A stretch of 64,000 bases of DNA from Plantago major (Eukaryota; Streptophyta; Magnoliopsida; Lamiales; Plantaginaceae): positions 6,483,765-6,547,764 of the forward strand of contig CM048840.1 in assembly GCA_026545765.1 (NCBI GenBank), written 5' to 3'. Made by a program: the position numbers and the translations under genes. Below the pieces are notes generated by a model. That model was not told the origin of the DNA, did no database searches, and saw only the letters and a list, made by a program, of their open reading frames with translations. Shown here in pieces: positions 1-11,407 of this stretch. Numbering within the stretch: position 1 is the first letter of the stretch; each line of letters begins with the position of its first letter.

Positions 1-423
1 AAATTGGCCGGAACGGTCGAGATTTGGTCGGAAAATTGGAAATGGCGAAGGAAGAAGGAAGAAGGAAGAAAAATGGGGAAGAAATGGGCTACTGCCCGAT
101 GGTATTAACATTTTAGCGACGGATCGCTATCCGTCGCTATTTAGTGACGGATCGCGATCCGTCGCTATTTACAATTTTTTTTTGTTTTTTAATCTGGTCA
201 ACTTATTTAGGGACGGATTTAATATCCGTCCCCAGATAACGACGGATTATTTTATCCGTCGCTATTTGGCGACGGAAAAACGTCCGTCGCTATATTAGCG
301 ACGGAGTAGAGACGGATTGAGCGAGTCTCCATTCCGTCGCTAAAAGTAGCGATTCATCGCTATTTAGCGACGGAATCTATCCGTCGCTAACGTCCGTCGC
401 TAAATGCCGGATTTCTTGTAGTG
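1..423 (-). mobile_element. CACTA (En/Spm) element, 5' end, cut by window edge
   Basis: The inverted terminal sequence CACTACAAGAAA reads on the minus strand from 423 to 412. It is followed by about 300 bp of subterminal repeats built on AGCGACGGAT and its complement, in both orientations. Positions 1-100 are nearly the reverse complement of the leader exon of the CACTA element at 23709-28349 (around 24005-24100), so this is the same family in minus orientation, running out of the window on the left. No coding part is present here. Confidence 0.9.
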
Positions 424-843
424 TTGCAATACCCTTTTTACATAAATATTAAATATACATGATGAATTCGTAGTTTGTGCAGTTTGATTCGTTAGTCCAA
501 ATTTTCGAAAATATTAAAATGACTTAAATTTGAGCTATTAAAAATAGTAAAACTCTAATTTTTTCCTGGTTAAATGAACAACAAAAATCGATCACACACT
601 GTTAGTTATATAGCACTGAAATATATATATCACAATCATAGATAACACTAATTAAGAATGTCATTACATATCAACAACATATACCAATTCATTATTAGTG
701 TAAACGGAAAAAGTAAGGGCAAAAGATAATAAACTGAAACTATGAATGTCCAGTCCACCTAGTTGCGTTAATTTGGAGTAAGAAAACCTAAAAGAACATC
801 TATTATCGCACCTAACATGAGCACGTCGTAAAAAAAAGGCTGA
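424..843. other. AT-rich intergenic DNA
   Basis: No supported gene is seen. Open frames here are short and without recognisable motifs. Confidence 0.6.
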
Positions 844-1025
844 GGGGGTTCCACGCACATGTTCTAATAACTTGGGGGTTTCGCGCACATTTTTCATAAC
901 TCGGGGACTAATTTATTAACTCATAGGGGTTTCGCGCACATTTTTTAATAACTCACAGGGGTTTGATACTAATTTGTTAACTCAAAAGGGTTTCGCGCAC
1001 ATTGACAATAACTTAAAGGGGGTAT
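844..1025. repeat. Imperfect minisatellite, about six units of ~30 bp
   Basis: Units begin near 845, 874, 904, 926, 958 and 988. They alternate between a form with GGGGTTTCGCGCACAT and a form with GGGGACTAATTTATTAACTC. CG dinucleotides are conserved in the first form, although the surroundings are AT-rich. The GGGGACTAATTT wording also occurs in the terminal repeat of the MULE-like insertion near 11210, so the array may be a relic of such an element. Confidence 0.75.
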
Positions 1026-1668
1026 TTTGCATTTAACCCGGTGAAATACTGAAATTAGGGTAACCTAAAAGTAGCAGAAACAATGCACTATGGACTAGGA
1101 AGTATCAAAATCACTAAATAATGCTGCTCTCTCATCTCGTCTCGTCCATTCAATGTGCTTATAACTCAAGATCCTCTAGGCTCTATCTGTCACTACTTGG
1201 GTATGTATCAGCCTAGATAATGTATCTGTTGCTGAGTGCGACTGATATAGGTCATCCGCAGGAATGCAGGATCATTAAACCGTCCAGGAGTAAGTATTTC
1301 ATTTGAAAATTTATTAATTTCAGTTCAGTTCAATTCATTTTTACTTAATTTATTTTTATACTACAATTCAATTCAGTTCAATTCGGATCAGTTATGTTCT
1401 GTTCAGTTATGTTCAGACGAAGAGAACAGAGTCTAATTAGAGATAGTAATTTATGTAGGTCATTGGGCTGGGATGAATATTAGGCCCATCTAAAGGGTCT
1501 GGGCCGAACATTTTGGCCCATTCATCTGCTCCATTATTAGCGTCATAATAACTACTACATCTCAAACAGTAATTGACTGTGAGCGGCCATTTGTTCAGGT
1601 GTGCTTACTCATGATATTGATCATCTTAAATAACACTCATGCGAACATGTAGAAAACTTCAATAGATA

Positions 1669-1891
1669 CTCTTTCCGTATCGATCGCAACACTATTCCTT
1701 TTTTTTTTTTTTTTTTTTTGCTTGTATCAACTTCTTATACATTAAACAAAAAAAAAAATCTCATATTTTATTCACCCTCACTCTACGATTATTTATTCAA
1801 CCTCACATTTTTCAAATTATTTTATTGATTATATAGCTACTCTTAAAATTTGTGTCCAACTCAATTGGAAGTTGAGTCGAGGCAGAGGGAG
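1669..1891. mobile_element. Stowaway-like MITE
   Basis: The left end, CTCTTTCCGTATCGATCGCAAC after TA, matches the complement of the right end (GTTGAGTCGAGGCAGAGGGAG). The CTCCCTCnGT-type terminus and 223-bp length fit Tc1/mariner-derived Stowaway elements. The right TA duplication is degraded to TT. A 19-20 bp poly-T lies inside. No coding capacity is seen. Confidence 0.7.
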
Positions 1892-2637
1892 TTCATAGCT
1901 ACTGACGTGTTTAAGTTTAGGTTTTGAATTTTTATGTTGAAAGTGGCGTTGTTAGTATCATAGTATAAATGCTAATTAAGATTGATTTACCTAAATTTAA
2001 AACTTGATATTATTACTTGTATCCGAAGTTAAATTGGGAGAGAGTATCTGGATTTTTGTATATTAAGGGAATTTGGGCAGATATGTTGGTTGGATAATGG
2101 TTTGTACCTGTGGAAAATGTTGATGAACGTGGTCGGGTTTTTGGGTGGATTAATTACTTTAGTGTGCACATGTAAAGAAAGAAAGAAGAAATTAAAGGCA
2201 TGAACAAATAATTAAATTGTTGAAATAAAGTAAAGCAGGTGAATATATGAATCATGGGAAATGGCTTGGTTGGAAAGAGGTCACGACACATCCCACTATA
2301 TATCATATCTTAGTATCATGATCATAATGGAAAATAGTATAACTAACCACAGAACAAACAAATAATATTACCACTCTGCGATTATATACTCCCCTAACCG
2401 GTCTTAGTATAATTTTAAGATTAAGGATATATTCTTTTCAACTGAAAATTCATTCAGTTCAGTTCTGCTTAGTTATATTTTATACTACAATTCAGTAAAT
2501 TGTTGTTGAAGAGAACATAGCCTAAGTTATATAAATAATTTAAATAATTTATAAAGAGTAGGCAGTACTAAAAGGAGTAAATAAATATGAGATGTGTTTT
2601 TCAATTAAGGTATGTTTACTTGAGATTGATACGAGCA
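1892..2637. other. Intergenic DNA with a small GTTCAG-rich repeat
   Basis: No gene is seen. Around 2440-2523 there is a stretch rich in TTCAGTTCAGTTC that ends in AAGAGAACATAGCCT. A similar stretch occurs at 1315-1430, ending in AAGAGAACAGAGTCT. These are probably two decayed copies of one small MITE. Confidence 0.45.
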
Positions 2638-2938
2638 TCAGGCCCGACCCTAAGCATGCGCGGGCAGTCCGCCCACTCAGGGCCCCCTATTGTGAAGGGC
2701 CCTCATTTTAAATTTGAGATTATGTATATATCCATTTTCATCCAATAATTAAGCATTAAAATCCATGTCTCCAAGTGGTTAAGTCTATATCTACTCAACA
2801 AAAGGTCTTGGGTTCAATTCATGAAGGTGTAAATATTTTTATTTTATTTATCTTGAATATTTTTTCTTTCATTATATTATTTTTAGGACCCCAATTAAAA
2901 TTTCGCACAGGGCCACCTAAATCTCCGGGCCCGCCCTG
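2638..2938. mobile_element. hAT-like MITE with 7-bp target duplication
   Basis: A 301-bp GC-ended unit is bounded by exact ACGAGCA copies at 2631-2637 and 2939-2945; the eighth base differs (T/C). The ends are imperfect inverted repeats, TCAGGCCCGACC on the left and the complement of GGGCCCGCCCTG on the right. An internal GGTTCAATTC resembles a tRNA B box, but no matching A box at the usual distance is seen. Duplication length and short GC-rich ends favour a hAT-type MITE. Confidence 0.6.
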
Positions 2939-3283
2939 ACGAGCACTCCCATAACGTGCATGCTACACGTATCATTTTGTTAAAGATTAACCTTATTTTT
3001 CATTACAAACATGAATGCATATTCAATATAATCAAATTGAAAAGTGTGATTATTATTTTATTGTTCTTTATATAAATTGAAAAGATAATTCTAAAGATTA
3101 TTGATTTGATTGAACACAATACAAATTTGAAGTGTTTACTAATATCTTTTCATATTTACCCCAATTATAAAAGAAATTAAAATGAAAAAAAAATTGTTAA
3201 CTATGCAACCACATAATAAAAAAAATAAATAAATAAAAGGCAGAAGATCACTAAAACAGGATTTGAACTATTGATCTTATGTA

Positions 3284-4020
3284 CAGTAAAATCTCTATAA
3301 ATTAATAATGTTGGGACCGGGATATTTTTATTAATTTAGTGAGATATTATTATATCGATAAATTGATAATTTATTAATTTAAAGAGGTTTCATGACTTCA
3401 AAAATTCAACCATGTGATGCTGGGATAATTAGAGCCTTTAATACTACCGCAAAAGATTTTACCATAAGATTTTGGAAGGTTAGGAGTTTGACATTTCTTC
3501 TCCGAGAAAAGATTAATGTTTTAGATGCTATCAATTTGGCCGTCTCAGCTTGGAAAGTAAATGTGCAACAAGAGGCCATAAATTGCTTTCGACACTGCAA
3601 AATTCGTTCGGCGAATCAAACCGGTTCAAGTGATTTAAACGATGCAAATTCTGGAGAAGACATTCGTGAGCTTGAGAACTTAATTACGGATATGCATTAT
3701 CGGCACAAAATGTATGTGAATCACTTGCTAGATTATCCTGGTGAAAATAATGAATGTTACGATGTTCAAAGCATCGAAGAAATTGTGGCGAATACCATTC
3801 AAAATTCGGTCGATGATGAAGCTGAGGATGATTCAATAGCTTTGGAACTGGTCACTTGAAAAGACGCATTGCAAGCGGCAACAACTCTTCACAACTTTTT
3901 GTTGCAATACGAGAAGACAACGCCCCAACTCTTTAGTGCAATGGGGAGATTTATAGATGAACTCAATATAGATTTGAATTTTGAAAAAAAAAAAAGCAAC
4001 TATAGGTTCACTTTTTACTA
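3284..4020 (+). mobile_element. Tc1/mariner-pogo element, internally deleted
   Basis: The element opens with CAGTAAAATCTCTATAAATT directly after a TA dinucleotide, the usual start of plant pogo-type elements. Positions 3284-3390 form a fold-back: CTCTATAAATTAATAATG at the left is echoed by ATTTATTAATTTAAAGAGG at the right. This joins straight onto the C-terminal part of a transposase gene, so the N-terminal DNA-binding half and much of the catalytic domain are missing. A right-hand terminal repeat was not found with confidence; a degraded ATTAATTTATAG near 4073 may be part of it. Confidence 0.7.
3392..4020 (+). pseudogene. Pogo/Tigger-type DDE transposase, C-terminal fragment
   Basis: The first 155 codons contain SKIQPCDAGIIRAFN, the hallmark block around the third catalytic region of the DDE_1/CENP-B-like transposases, followed by an alpha-helical tail with W-x-V and a NCFRHC motif. 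A TGA stops the frame at 3857-3859, but the same frame continues open beyond it through LHNFLLQYEK to a TAA near 4018, as expected for the family's C-terminus. This is a decayed copy with a single nonsense change and no N-terminal HTH domain. A functional protein is very unlikely. Confidence 0.8.
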
Positions 4021-4105
4021 AACAATCTTAGAATTTTAAAGTGTATCTCACACACACACACATAGTAATTATTAATTTATAGTTTCGTTGGGACCAATAT
4101 ATATA

Positions 4106-4740
4106 GGCTCTGTTTAGCAAAACTAGCTGGAAAGCTAGCTGGTAGCTGGTTAGCTAAGCTGAAAAGCTAGCTGGTTTTAAATGTAGGTGTTTAGCAAATT
4201 AGCTGAAAAACTAGCTGGTATTTTGTAAAATGACATAAAAGGGCATTACTCTTATTTTTCTTGTCTTTAACCTTTCTTATCGTATTATTAGTCTATAGTT
4301 TTTTAAATAATAATATATCATATTTTGTCCAATAATTATAATATATATTTAATGTACTTTACATCGCCACTTTAATAACATCATCAAAATCATCAGAAGT
4401 TGAAAGAAATAATTGTTGAGCATTTTAACTTAGTAATGAAAAAAATCAATATTTGATGTGTACTACATGTATGCATTTTAAAGAGGTGCGGATACATTAA
4501 TCCTTATGCTAGTTGCAAAAAAGTACACAAAATGTATAACAAAGGATCCAACAATATAAAATATAAGTTGAGAATTCTAATGACCTTCCGGTTTACAAAA
4601 AGAAAACGTAACTAAGCTAGATCATCACTTCCCCATATCAAAGCTGCAATGCTGTCACGGATTATATTCATCTCAATAGATGTTTCTCTTGAATTTCCAT
4701 AGTTGGTAGCACTAGCAGTGTCAGGAAGTTCTTCAAAGAA
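4106..4740 (-). mobile_element. PIF/Harbinger-like element, 3' end with transposase relic
   Basis: The plus-strand terminus GGCTCTGTTTAGCAAAACT is followed by AGCTAGCTGG repeats. The same terminus, inverted, ends at 32253, and the two copies match over roughly 300 bp inward. On the minus strand, 4614-4740 encodes the C-terminal tail of what looks like a HARBI1/ALP1-type nuclease (motif EMNIIRDSIA before the stop), placing the terminus about 500 bp downstream of the gene. The upstream exons are not recognisable. The family call rests on the GGCTCTGTTT end and this tail, so it is moderate only. Confidence 0.45.
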
Positions 4741-4975
4741 TTTTGTTATATGCTACCTACTATATAAAATCTTTACTATATAAAAACTTGTGTTGAAATT
4801 AGATTGTTGTCTTGAAATCAAAATGGCGATGAGATTGAGACCACTGTTTGCGCACACTAAACCCACATTTTCAAGATCTTGCTTGCCTTTCTCATGCAGT
4901 ACACCACAGCCACATAACAACACTAATAATACTATACTCTATGCTATTGATTATTCATTACAATAGTTAATAAAC

Positions 4976-5138
4976 AGGGGCGGACCTAGGGACAGGGCGT
5001 CCCACAACTAAAATTCGGGAATTTTTTTTTTATAGGTAATATTTTCGAAAATTTTGAATTTCACCCCCTTAACTCCCGAAAAAACCTCATATATATATAA
5101 TTTCTCTTCCGTAGGTTGAAATCATAGGTCCGCCCCTA
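4976..5138. mobile_element. 163-bp fold-back MITE with 9-bp target duplication
   Basis: Exact TTAATAAAC copies lie at 4967-4975 and 5139-5147. The ends are inverted: AGGGGCGGACCTAG on the left and AGGTCCGCCCCTA on the right. A 9-bp duplication suggests mobilisation by a Mutator-type transposase. There is no coding capacity. Confidence 0.8.
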
Positions 5139-5319
5139 TTAATAAACTATCAAATTGGCGACAAATTAAATAATTTAGAACATGTACTACTGCCCTTTCC
5201 GTCACAACTCACACAATAAGCTAAATTCCTAATTATGGTTTGCTATAATACTACCGACTAAAGTTGATGTACATTTTAATTATTATATAAAACATTCATA
5301 TATATATTAATATTTAATA

Positions 5320-5552
5320 CTTCCTATATTTTAGAGAAAGTGTTACAACTTTCCGTTTCCAGTGTTTCACTAAAAGTGTTATAATTTTCATTTATGGAAA
5401 ATAATTAAATAATAAAACTCCTTACCTTTCACTTTTATTACAATATACCACTCAGTTAATCTCTAATAATTAGGGGGGCGACTTGTACTTTTTATTTTTT
5501 CTAAAAATTAGTACAAATCTAAATTGTAACACTTTTTCTGAAATGGTGGGAG
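5320..5552. mobile_element. Stowaway MITE
   Basis: The 233-bp element is flanked by TA (5318-5319 and 5553-5554). Its ends, CTTCCTATATTTTAGAGAAAG and the complement of CTTTTTCTGAAATGGTGGGAG, run into a shared GTGTTAC. This is the typical Stowaway layout, with no coding capacity. Confidence 0.8.
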
Positions 5553-5899
5553 TAATATACTGTGTTTGATCGCGATATATGCTTGATCAGTTTGCTCATA
5601 TTAGTTCCTGATTCACGGCATATTCCGCTGCCCGCTTCTTTATTCTTCCTTCGTTAATTCATGTCGACACATACAACAATAAATACATGTATTGTATTAA
5701 TTAAAGTTTCTTTTAATATAACTAAGGATGATACTATATATAATAAGTATATGATATGGAGTAAAGTGATTGATACTTATGAGAGCATTTTAAACTGACA
5801 AGATGCTTCAGGATCGATGACCTCAAGATACTCGAGATGTAACTCAGCCTACTCGAGAAGCTCCACGCAAGGGCATTAATTAAACATCCAAAACGTGTT

Positions 5900-6071
5900 G
5901 ACTCTCTAAGGGAGTCCCTCAAAGGACGTTCCTCCCTCGAGGTTCATGAGCTCGAGTGATCCAAGTCATAGACGCTCAATTTACTTTAACTGGAAAGGGC
6001 TTCCCAAGCCCTCGAGACTTAGAGCTCGCAATAGGACAAATGGTCTTGGGAACCCCCAGCCTCAATCTCAA
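5900..6071 (-). pseudogene. Unidentified gene fragment, part 2 (split by CACTA insertion)
   Basis: This stretch is separated by the CACTA element at 6072-11407 from 11408-11636. If the element and one CAA copy are left out, the minus-strand frame that runs through 11636-11408 continues here for about 15 codons to a TAA near 6021. The sequence is less AT-rich than its neighbours. I do not recognise the product. It could be a real pre-insertion coding fragment or chance continuity over a short distance. Confidence 0.35.
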
Positions 6072-6696
6072 CACTACAAAAAAGCTAGGCTGGGGCGACG
6101 GATAGATCCGTCGCTTCAGCCCAACGATCCGTCGCCCCAGCTATGGCGACAGATAAAAAAATCCGTCGCCCCGCTGGAGTTGGGCCGACGGATAGATAAT
6201 CCGCCGTCCAATTCGCGACGGATTGGACGACGGATTATATATTTGACTTTTTTTTTTTAATCGAAATATAACGACGGATAGAATCTATCCGTAGTTATAT
6301 GTAACGACGGATAGATTCTATCCGTCGTTACCTTTAGCGACGGATAGATTCTATCCGTCGCTAAACTGGACGACGGATAGATTCTATCCGTCGTTATATT
6401 TAACGACGGATAGAATCTATCCGTCGTCCAACATATTATTGGAATTAGTGACGGAATCTGAAATTCCGTCACTGTGAATCCGTCACTAATTCCGTCACTA
6501 TTTATTTCATATTAATCCCTGTTTTTCGTAGTTCACCTATTTAATCAATATAATGTTCGATAATAAATGAATAATACGGAAAATATTTCAATAAATTTTG
6601 AATAAAAAAAGTAATATCCGGAGCTGGAGAAATTATCCACACAAGTGTAAATAAGAAAAAAAAATCCGAACATACATATACATAACTAACTAGCTA

Positions 6697-8478
6697 TCAG
6701 ACGGGGGTGGGTGTGGGTGATGGCGGAACTGGGACATGAACTGCTCCATACAGAATCAAGGCGCCGTTTCTCCTCCTTCGTTCTCTGTCGTCAGCGCCTC
6801 CATCTCGTCCCTTTGTTGCTCCATCTCTTGAGTTAGCCGAGCAACCTATTCTGACTGCGATCGCACCATTTCCGAGACACAGTCCCGTGTAAACCGGACG
6901 TCTGGACTGCTGGGATGATGATGAGGAGCACCCCGGACTAGCCAGGCTCAAACCAAGGCTCCCGAGTCCATATATTCGTCCTTTCTTGTCCGGTTGGTTG
7001 ACATCTAAGAAGATGTTGTCAACTTGTTCGATTGATGACTCGCCTGCCTCTTCCTCCCTCGCTACACGAGCATCAACCTCACTGAAATCGTAAATAGCGT
7101 ATATCATGATCGCCATCGCTTTTAAAAACTAACTTGTAATAGTGTACAAATATGAACTTTAAGCAACATAAACATACCGCAATAGACGAGGCCCGGCAGT
7201 CGGTCCATACCCCGCCCTTCTGCTTGGCCTTCTTGAAGATGGCATACTTGGATGTCACCTCCCCCCGTGCCACCTGAATCAAACCAGATCTAGTCAACAA
7301 TTTATCATCTACAAGTAATAGAGCAGCAGAGACACAATACATACACGTAATGCTAGATTGCAAAAACACATATATACGCACCGATTGATAATAATCGGTA
7401 TGTGGAGATCGCCTCCAAGGTGGTGAACGCCTTCTTCGCCAGACGATCGGGATGCCCGGTTACTGTTGGTCGAGCAACGTCCGGACATCGATTCGCGCCA
7501 TGAAGCATCCCAAAGGGCCCACTCCGCTGGATCAACCTGTGGAGGGATTGGGCCACCCCGATCCCGAATGGCCTTCCACGAACAGACCATATCCCTGTAC
7601 AGTTTGGATCCCACAGTCTCGTAAACACGCCAGATCTGTGGGATCAACCTGCTGGGAATGAAGTACTCCTTCTACACTCCCAATTTCATACAACATCCAA
7701 AGTCAATACATGTATAACCTCACCATGTTACATCAATTTAACAAGATACAACAACATAACAGATATGGTGACTAACATATCACCCAAACAAAGTGGCTAA
7801 CATATCACTCACATATAGTGGCTAACATACCACTCACATTGTCCTAAATTTTACTAACACAACGGTGACTAACATATCACCCAAATAAAGTGGCTAACAT
7901 ACCACTTATATTAAAACGATTATAATTACAAACGAAGGAATGCCATATTTTAACTTACCCTCAGCTCATCGAAGTACTCGGCCCTCATGCGCTCCGAGAT
8001 GTGGCTCCAACACTCACCACCCTGCCCCGGTGGCTCTCTCCTGCTCCGGAAGATGTCATCTAGTTTGTTGTGCACCTCCCGAGGCCATAAGATGTTGTCA
8101 ATGTATAAGATACAAGAAACGAATATATATTACTTTAGTACAACAATTTATACTTGTCAACTATCATTATAAGTTATGTTTTACATATTTAAGAAGAATG
8201 TATAATACTTACTTGGCAGGACCAACAGGGAAAAATCACTGGCAAGCCGTCCCACGTGATGTTGGGATGGTTTGGATCGAACACGAGGTAGGGACAATCG
8301 TGGTCGCCCTCCAAAGATGTGTCCTGGCCGACCGGTAGAGCCACGCTCTATCTCGCCGAGGGGTCTCGGGAATCGAGACCGCCGCCTCGACCATCGGAGC
8401 CCTCCCCGTCGACTGTCCCCACCCACCACTACTATCATGCGGCCGCGTGGTGGGGACGATAGTGGACGGCCTCGTCAT
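6697..8478 (-). pseudogene. TNPA-like (Transposase_24 family) gene of the 6072-11407 CACTA
   Basis: The proposed start codon is at 8478-8476. Recognisable exon-sized blocks on the minus strand are 8478-8220 (poorly conserved N-terminus), about 8100-7950 (ends in the conserved YFDELR before a GT donor), 7660-7385 (IPQIWRVYETVGSKLYRDMV), about 7275-7190 (FKKAKQKGGVW) and 7116-6697 (IFLDVNQPDKKGRIYGLGSLG, Ser-rich, Pro-rich end). The same block order occurs in the elements at 11637-14474 and 23709-28349. Family members are thought to bind subterminal repeats of the element. The intron at about 7690-7940 holds the shared GTGGCTAAC/GGTGACTAAC minisatellite. Frame agreement between exons was not fully resolved, so I treat it as a probable pseudogene. 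Confidence 0.65.
7755..7910 (-). repeat. Intron minisatellite (GTGGCTAAC / GGTGACTAAC)
   Basis: Three AGTGGCTAACAT and two GGTGACTAACAT units alternate here. On the minus strand they read ATGTTAGCCACT and ATGTTAGTCACC. The same two motifs occupy the corresponding intron of the other two CACTA elements in the window. Confidence 0.85.
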
Positions 8479-8610
8479 GCATCTGCAAAAACATGTAATA
8501 AATACAATAAAATGTGTTAGTACGAGTTATAATACATAACAGATTATAATAACACATATAATTACTCAAATGTTATCAACTGCTAACTAGTTATAACACA
8601 CATAATATAC

Positions 8611-8803
8611 CGTTATTGCCGTCCTCTAAGTCTATATATTGGTCCTCGTGCAGACCAAACAACTCATCATCTGCTTCTATGGGATCTTCTGCTTGTTTAT
8701 CGACATCCTCTTGTTGGTACGAGTTGGTAATTGAGTCGTCTTTCTCAATGTACGATCGTACATCCATGAACGGTCGGAATTCATTGTATACTTTATTTTT
8801 AAC
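8611..8803 (-). pseudogene. tnp2 first coding exon, transposase-associated domain remnant
   Basis: After the acceptor CGTGTCAG the start codon lies at 8784-8782. It begins with MNSDRSWMY, the conserved N-terminus of the CACTA TNP2 transposase-associated domain (RSWMY). The frame closes at a TAG after 35 codons. Later in the exon another frame reads LHEDQYIDL up to a GT donor at 8610, which matches the end of the corresponding tnp2 remnant near 25720 in the second complete element. The whole catalytic region between these pieces is deleted. Confidence 0.75.
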
Positions 8804-9274
8804 CTGACACGTTCCAATTGATTAGATCGTATTTAATTTATTAGATCGATTCCAATTCGGATAAGAAGATTATGGAGGTTAATTGTTAATTATTATATGT
8901 TCCTTATAAATTAATTATTAATTAAATGTTCGATATGTTACAAAATTGGGCATATATTTTAACCATTACAACCTCTTAGTACATATATTATATACTTAAC
9001 ATACATATCAAATTAACTAATTACTCTATACATATCGAATTACTACATATATTCATATCAAATTACATACTTAACATACAAATTTATCAAATCAAAACTA
9101 CATACTTCTATACTTAACAAACATATCAAATTAACTAAACTAACTATATATACTTAACACACAAATCAAACTAACTACATACATTCATACATACCAAACT
9201 TAACATACTACATACATTCATATCATACTACATACCTAACATATATACATATCATTAACTAAACTAACTATCAA

Positions 9275-9295
9275 ATTACACACACACACACACAC

Positions 9296-9331
<36 letters not shown>
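9275..9331. repeat. (CA)n followed by (TA)n microsatellite
   Basis: A CA run and then a TA run lie in the AT-rich first intron of the CACTA element. The surrounding 8990-9370 is a low-complexity mix of ACATACTTAAC-type words. Confidence 0.9.
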
Positions 9332-9832
9332 AATTAACTAAACTAAACTAACTACTACATACTTATCATATATACATATAATTGCTCAAATTAATCAAAA
9401 TAAACAAAATCCCCAAATTTTTAAAAACTAGGGTTTTAGCCAAAATACCTTGATTAATCGGTAGAAATATGAAATTGATCGAAGAACCAAACTCCTTGTC
9501 ACACGAGCTTCGATTAGGCACCAAGATTGGCCGGAATAAAGAATGATTCACCGGAAATCGAAGAGAGGAGAAGAAGAAATTGAGGATGAAGAATGAAGAA
9601 GATGATGAATTCTGCCACATTTCTCGCCTCTGTCCCGGATAAAACCCCTCTGGGCCGACGGACACGTATCCGTCGACCCAGTTGGGCCGATCCGTCGCTA
9701 GTTTGAGCGACGGATAGTTATCCGTCGCCCCATAGCGACGGATAATCTATCCGTCGCCCCGTTTGTTTTTTTTAATTAAAAATATTAACGACGGATAAAA
9801 TTATCCGTCGTTAATAATTTCCTTTTTTTTTT

Positions 9833-11254
9833 AGGGGAAATTTCATATACACTCCCTACAAAAGTCCCTAATTACATTTTCATCCCCGGAATTAATTCAA
9901 TAACACATTAGTCCCTGCAATGTTTGAACTATTACGGAACGGTCCGAAAGTCAAAGGCAGTATCCAAGTTGGCATGTTTATTCTGACGTGTAAAAGGATG
10001 AAAATGATTTTTTCTCATTTTCTTCCTTTTTCGCATTTCTTTTAATCGTGGCAGTTGGACTGTTATGTAATTGATTTTCTCCTGGACCAAAGTGTAATAA
10101 AAAAGTTATTGCTTAATTTGAAAAAGTAGGATTGGGGGACCTTTATGTAATATATTTATGGGGTCTTAAAACCACAAATATGATATTTTATTTTTTTATA
10201 ATTTTCATAAACTATTTATGGATCAAGTTGAAGTTTCTAAAATTTATAGGGGTCTTTTATAATTTCCAGAATTTAAATAAAATTTTCTAAAAATTTTCTG
10301 GACTTAATTGCAAAATTTGAGAAACGTTTGGGGTTCAATTGCACAAAACAAGAAATTTTGAACTTAACTGAAAAGGACATAATCTTATTGGGCTCAATTG
10401 AATGGTCCAGAAACCCTTTGGGCCTCGCTAGCAATTGCCTAGAATTTCACAGAAACCTCCCAAGAACTTTTTAAGAGTTCAATTTGGTCCCTAAGACTTT
10501 CCAAAGTTATCAATTAGGTCCAAATAAATATCCAGAATTGTAATATGGTCCCTGCGAGCATCAAATTCTCAAAAGCAGGGGCTTTGGATTTTCGAAAACC
10601 TCAAATAAGTCCCTACAACTTACAGAAGTTCTCTAAAACCATCAATTCGACATCCAAGCCCAACATAGATCAAATCTAGACACAAGACATTATGAATCGA
10701 ATCCAAAATATATCATTTAGACGATTAAACCAACAACTAAGATTCAAATTGAAATTCGAACTTTCGTATTCGAAAACATCGACCTACCCAAACCAAATTC
10801 GAACTCCCATGACCAAGAAATCACGAATACAAACATCCGACAACCCGTTCCGGCCCAGAGGATGAGCTTCGAAGCTCTGTCAATTGCCATTAACGACGTC
10901 TTATAGCTTCGATCCGCTCTTTGGGGCGAACAAGGCTGTGGATATAGGAAAAAGAAATTGTTAGAGTCGAGATGGGATGATGGAGGTGGCCGGAGCGGAG
11001 CAAGTACGGTGGTTGGTGGTGATGGAGGAGGGCGGAGAAGGTGGGATGATGGAGGAGTATTGTTTTTGTTTGTTTTTCCATCATTCCCATCAATCCTCAC
11101 AATTTCCACATCATCACCTGATTATCCACGTGGATAAACTAACAAATGATGGTCAACTCAAATAATGAAAAAAGGACTAATGTGTTATTGTTTTAATTGC
11201 GGGGACTAATTTGAAATAGGGGTGTTTTGTGGGGAGAGCAGGTGTAATTTTCCC
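9833..11254. mobile_element. MULE-like insertion with long inverted repeats
   Basis: The unit interrupts the 5' subterminal repeats of the CACTA element. Its ends are inverted over about 90 bp. The left side reads inward through GGGAAATTTCA to CAATAACACATTAGTCC; the complement of the right side reads GGGAAAATTACAC to the same CAATAACACATTAGTCC. Flanking poly-T (9823-9832 and 11255-11261) prevents an exact duplication call, but about 7-9 bp is plausible. Long inverted repeats fit a Mutator-like family. No transposase is recognisable inside, so it is non-autonomous. The GC-richer stretch 10890-11110 has frames open on both strands but no known domain. Confidence 0.6.
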
Positions 11255-11407
11255 TTTTTTTAAGTCAAACTTGGGCGACGGATAATTATTATCCGTCGCC
11301 CAATTTAGCGACGGATAAGTTATCCGTCGCTAATAAGCGACAGATAACTATTATTCGTCGCCAAACGGGGCGACGGATTGTCGTTTTTTGCTGATTTTCT
11401 TGTAGTG

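Larger units (their letters stand above)
6072..11407 (-). mobile_element. Complete-ended CACTA element, minus orientation, CAA duplication
   Basis: CACTACAAAAAAGC begins at 6072, and the complementary end TTTTCTTGTAGTG finishes at 11407. CAA is present at 6069-6071 and again at 11408-11410. Both ends carry arrays of AGCGACGGAT/ATCCGTCGCT subterminal repeats (6085-6500; 9655-9830; 11270-11390). Genes run on the minus strand: leader exon ending at 9449, intron 8804-9448, a tnp2 start exon at 8611-8803, then a TNPA-like gene. The element is 5336 bp, of which about 1.4 kb is a later insertion. The catalytic tnp2 core is absent. Confidence 0.92.

Noticed and set aside
844..1025. CRISPR-like regular repeat array
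   Set aside because: Repeats are imperfect and contiguous without unique spacers, and the genome is a plant.
2805..2825. GGTTCAATTC as a tRNA gene or SINE B box
   Set aside because: No cloverleaf or A box at the right distance; the unit has inverted ends and a 7-bp duplication, so a MITE explains it better.
10744..11109. Proline-rich 121-codon minus-strand ORF as a gene
   Set aside because: It overlaps an equally open frame on the other strand in a GC-richer, low-complexity block; no domain or conserved start.
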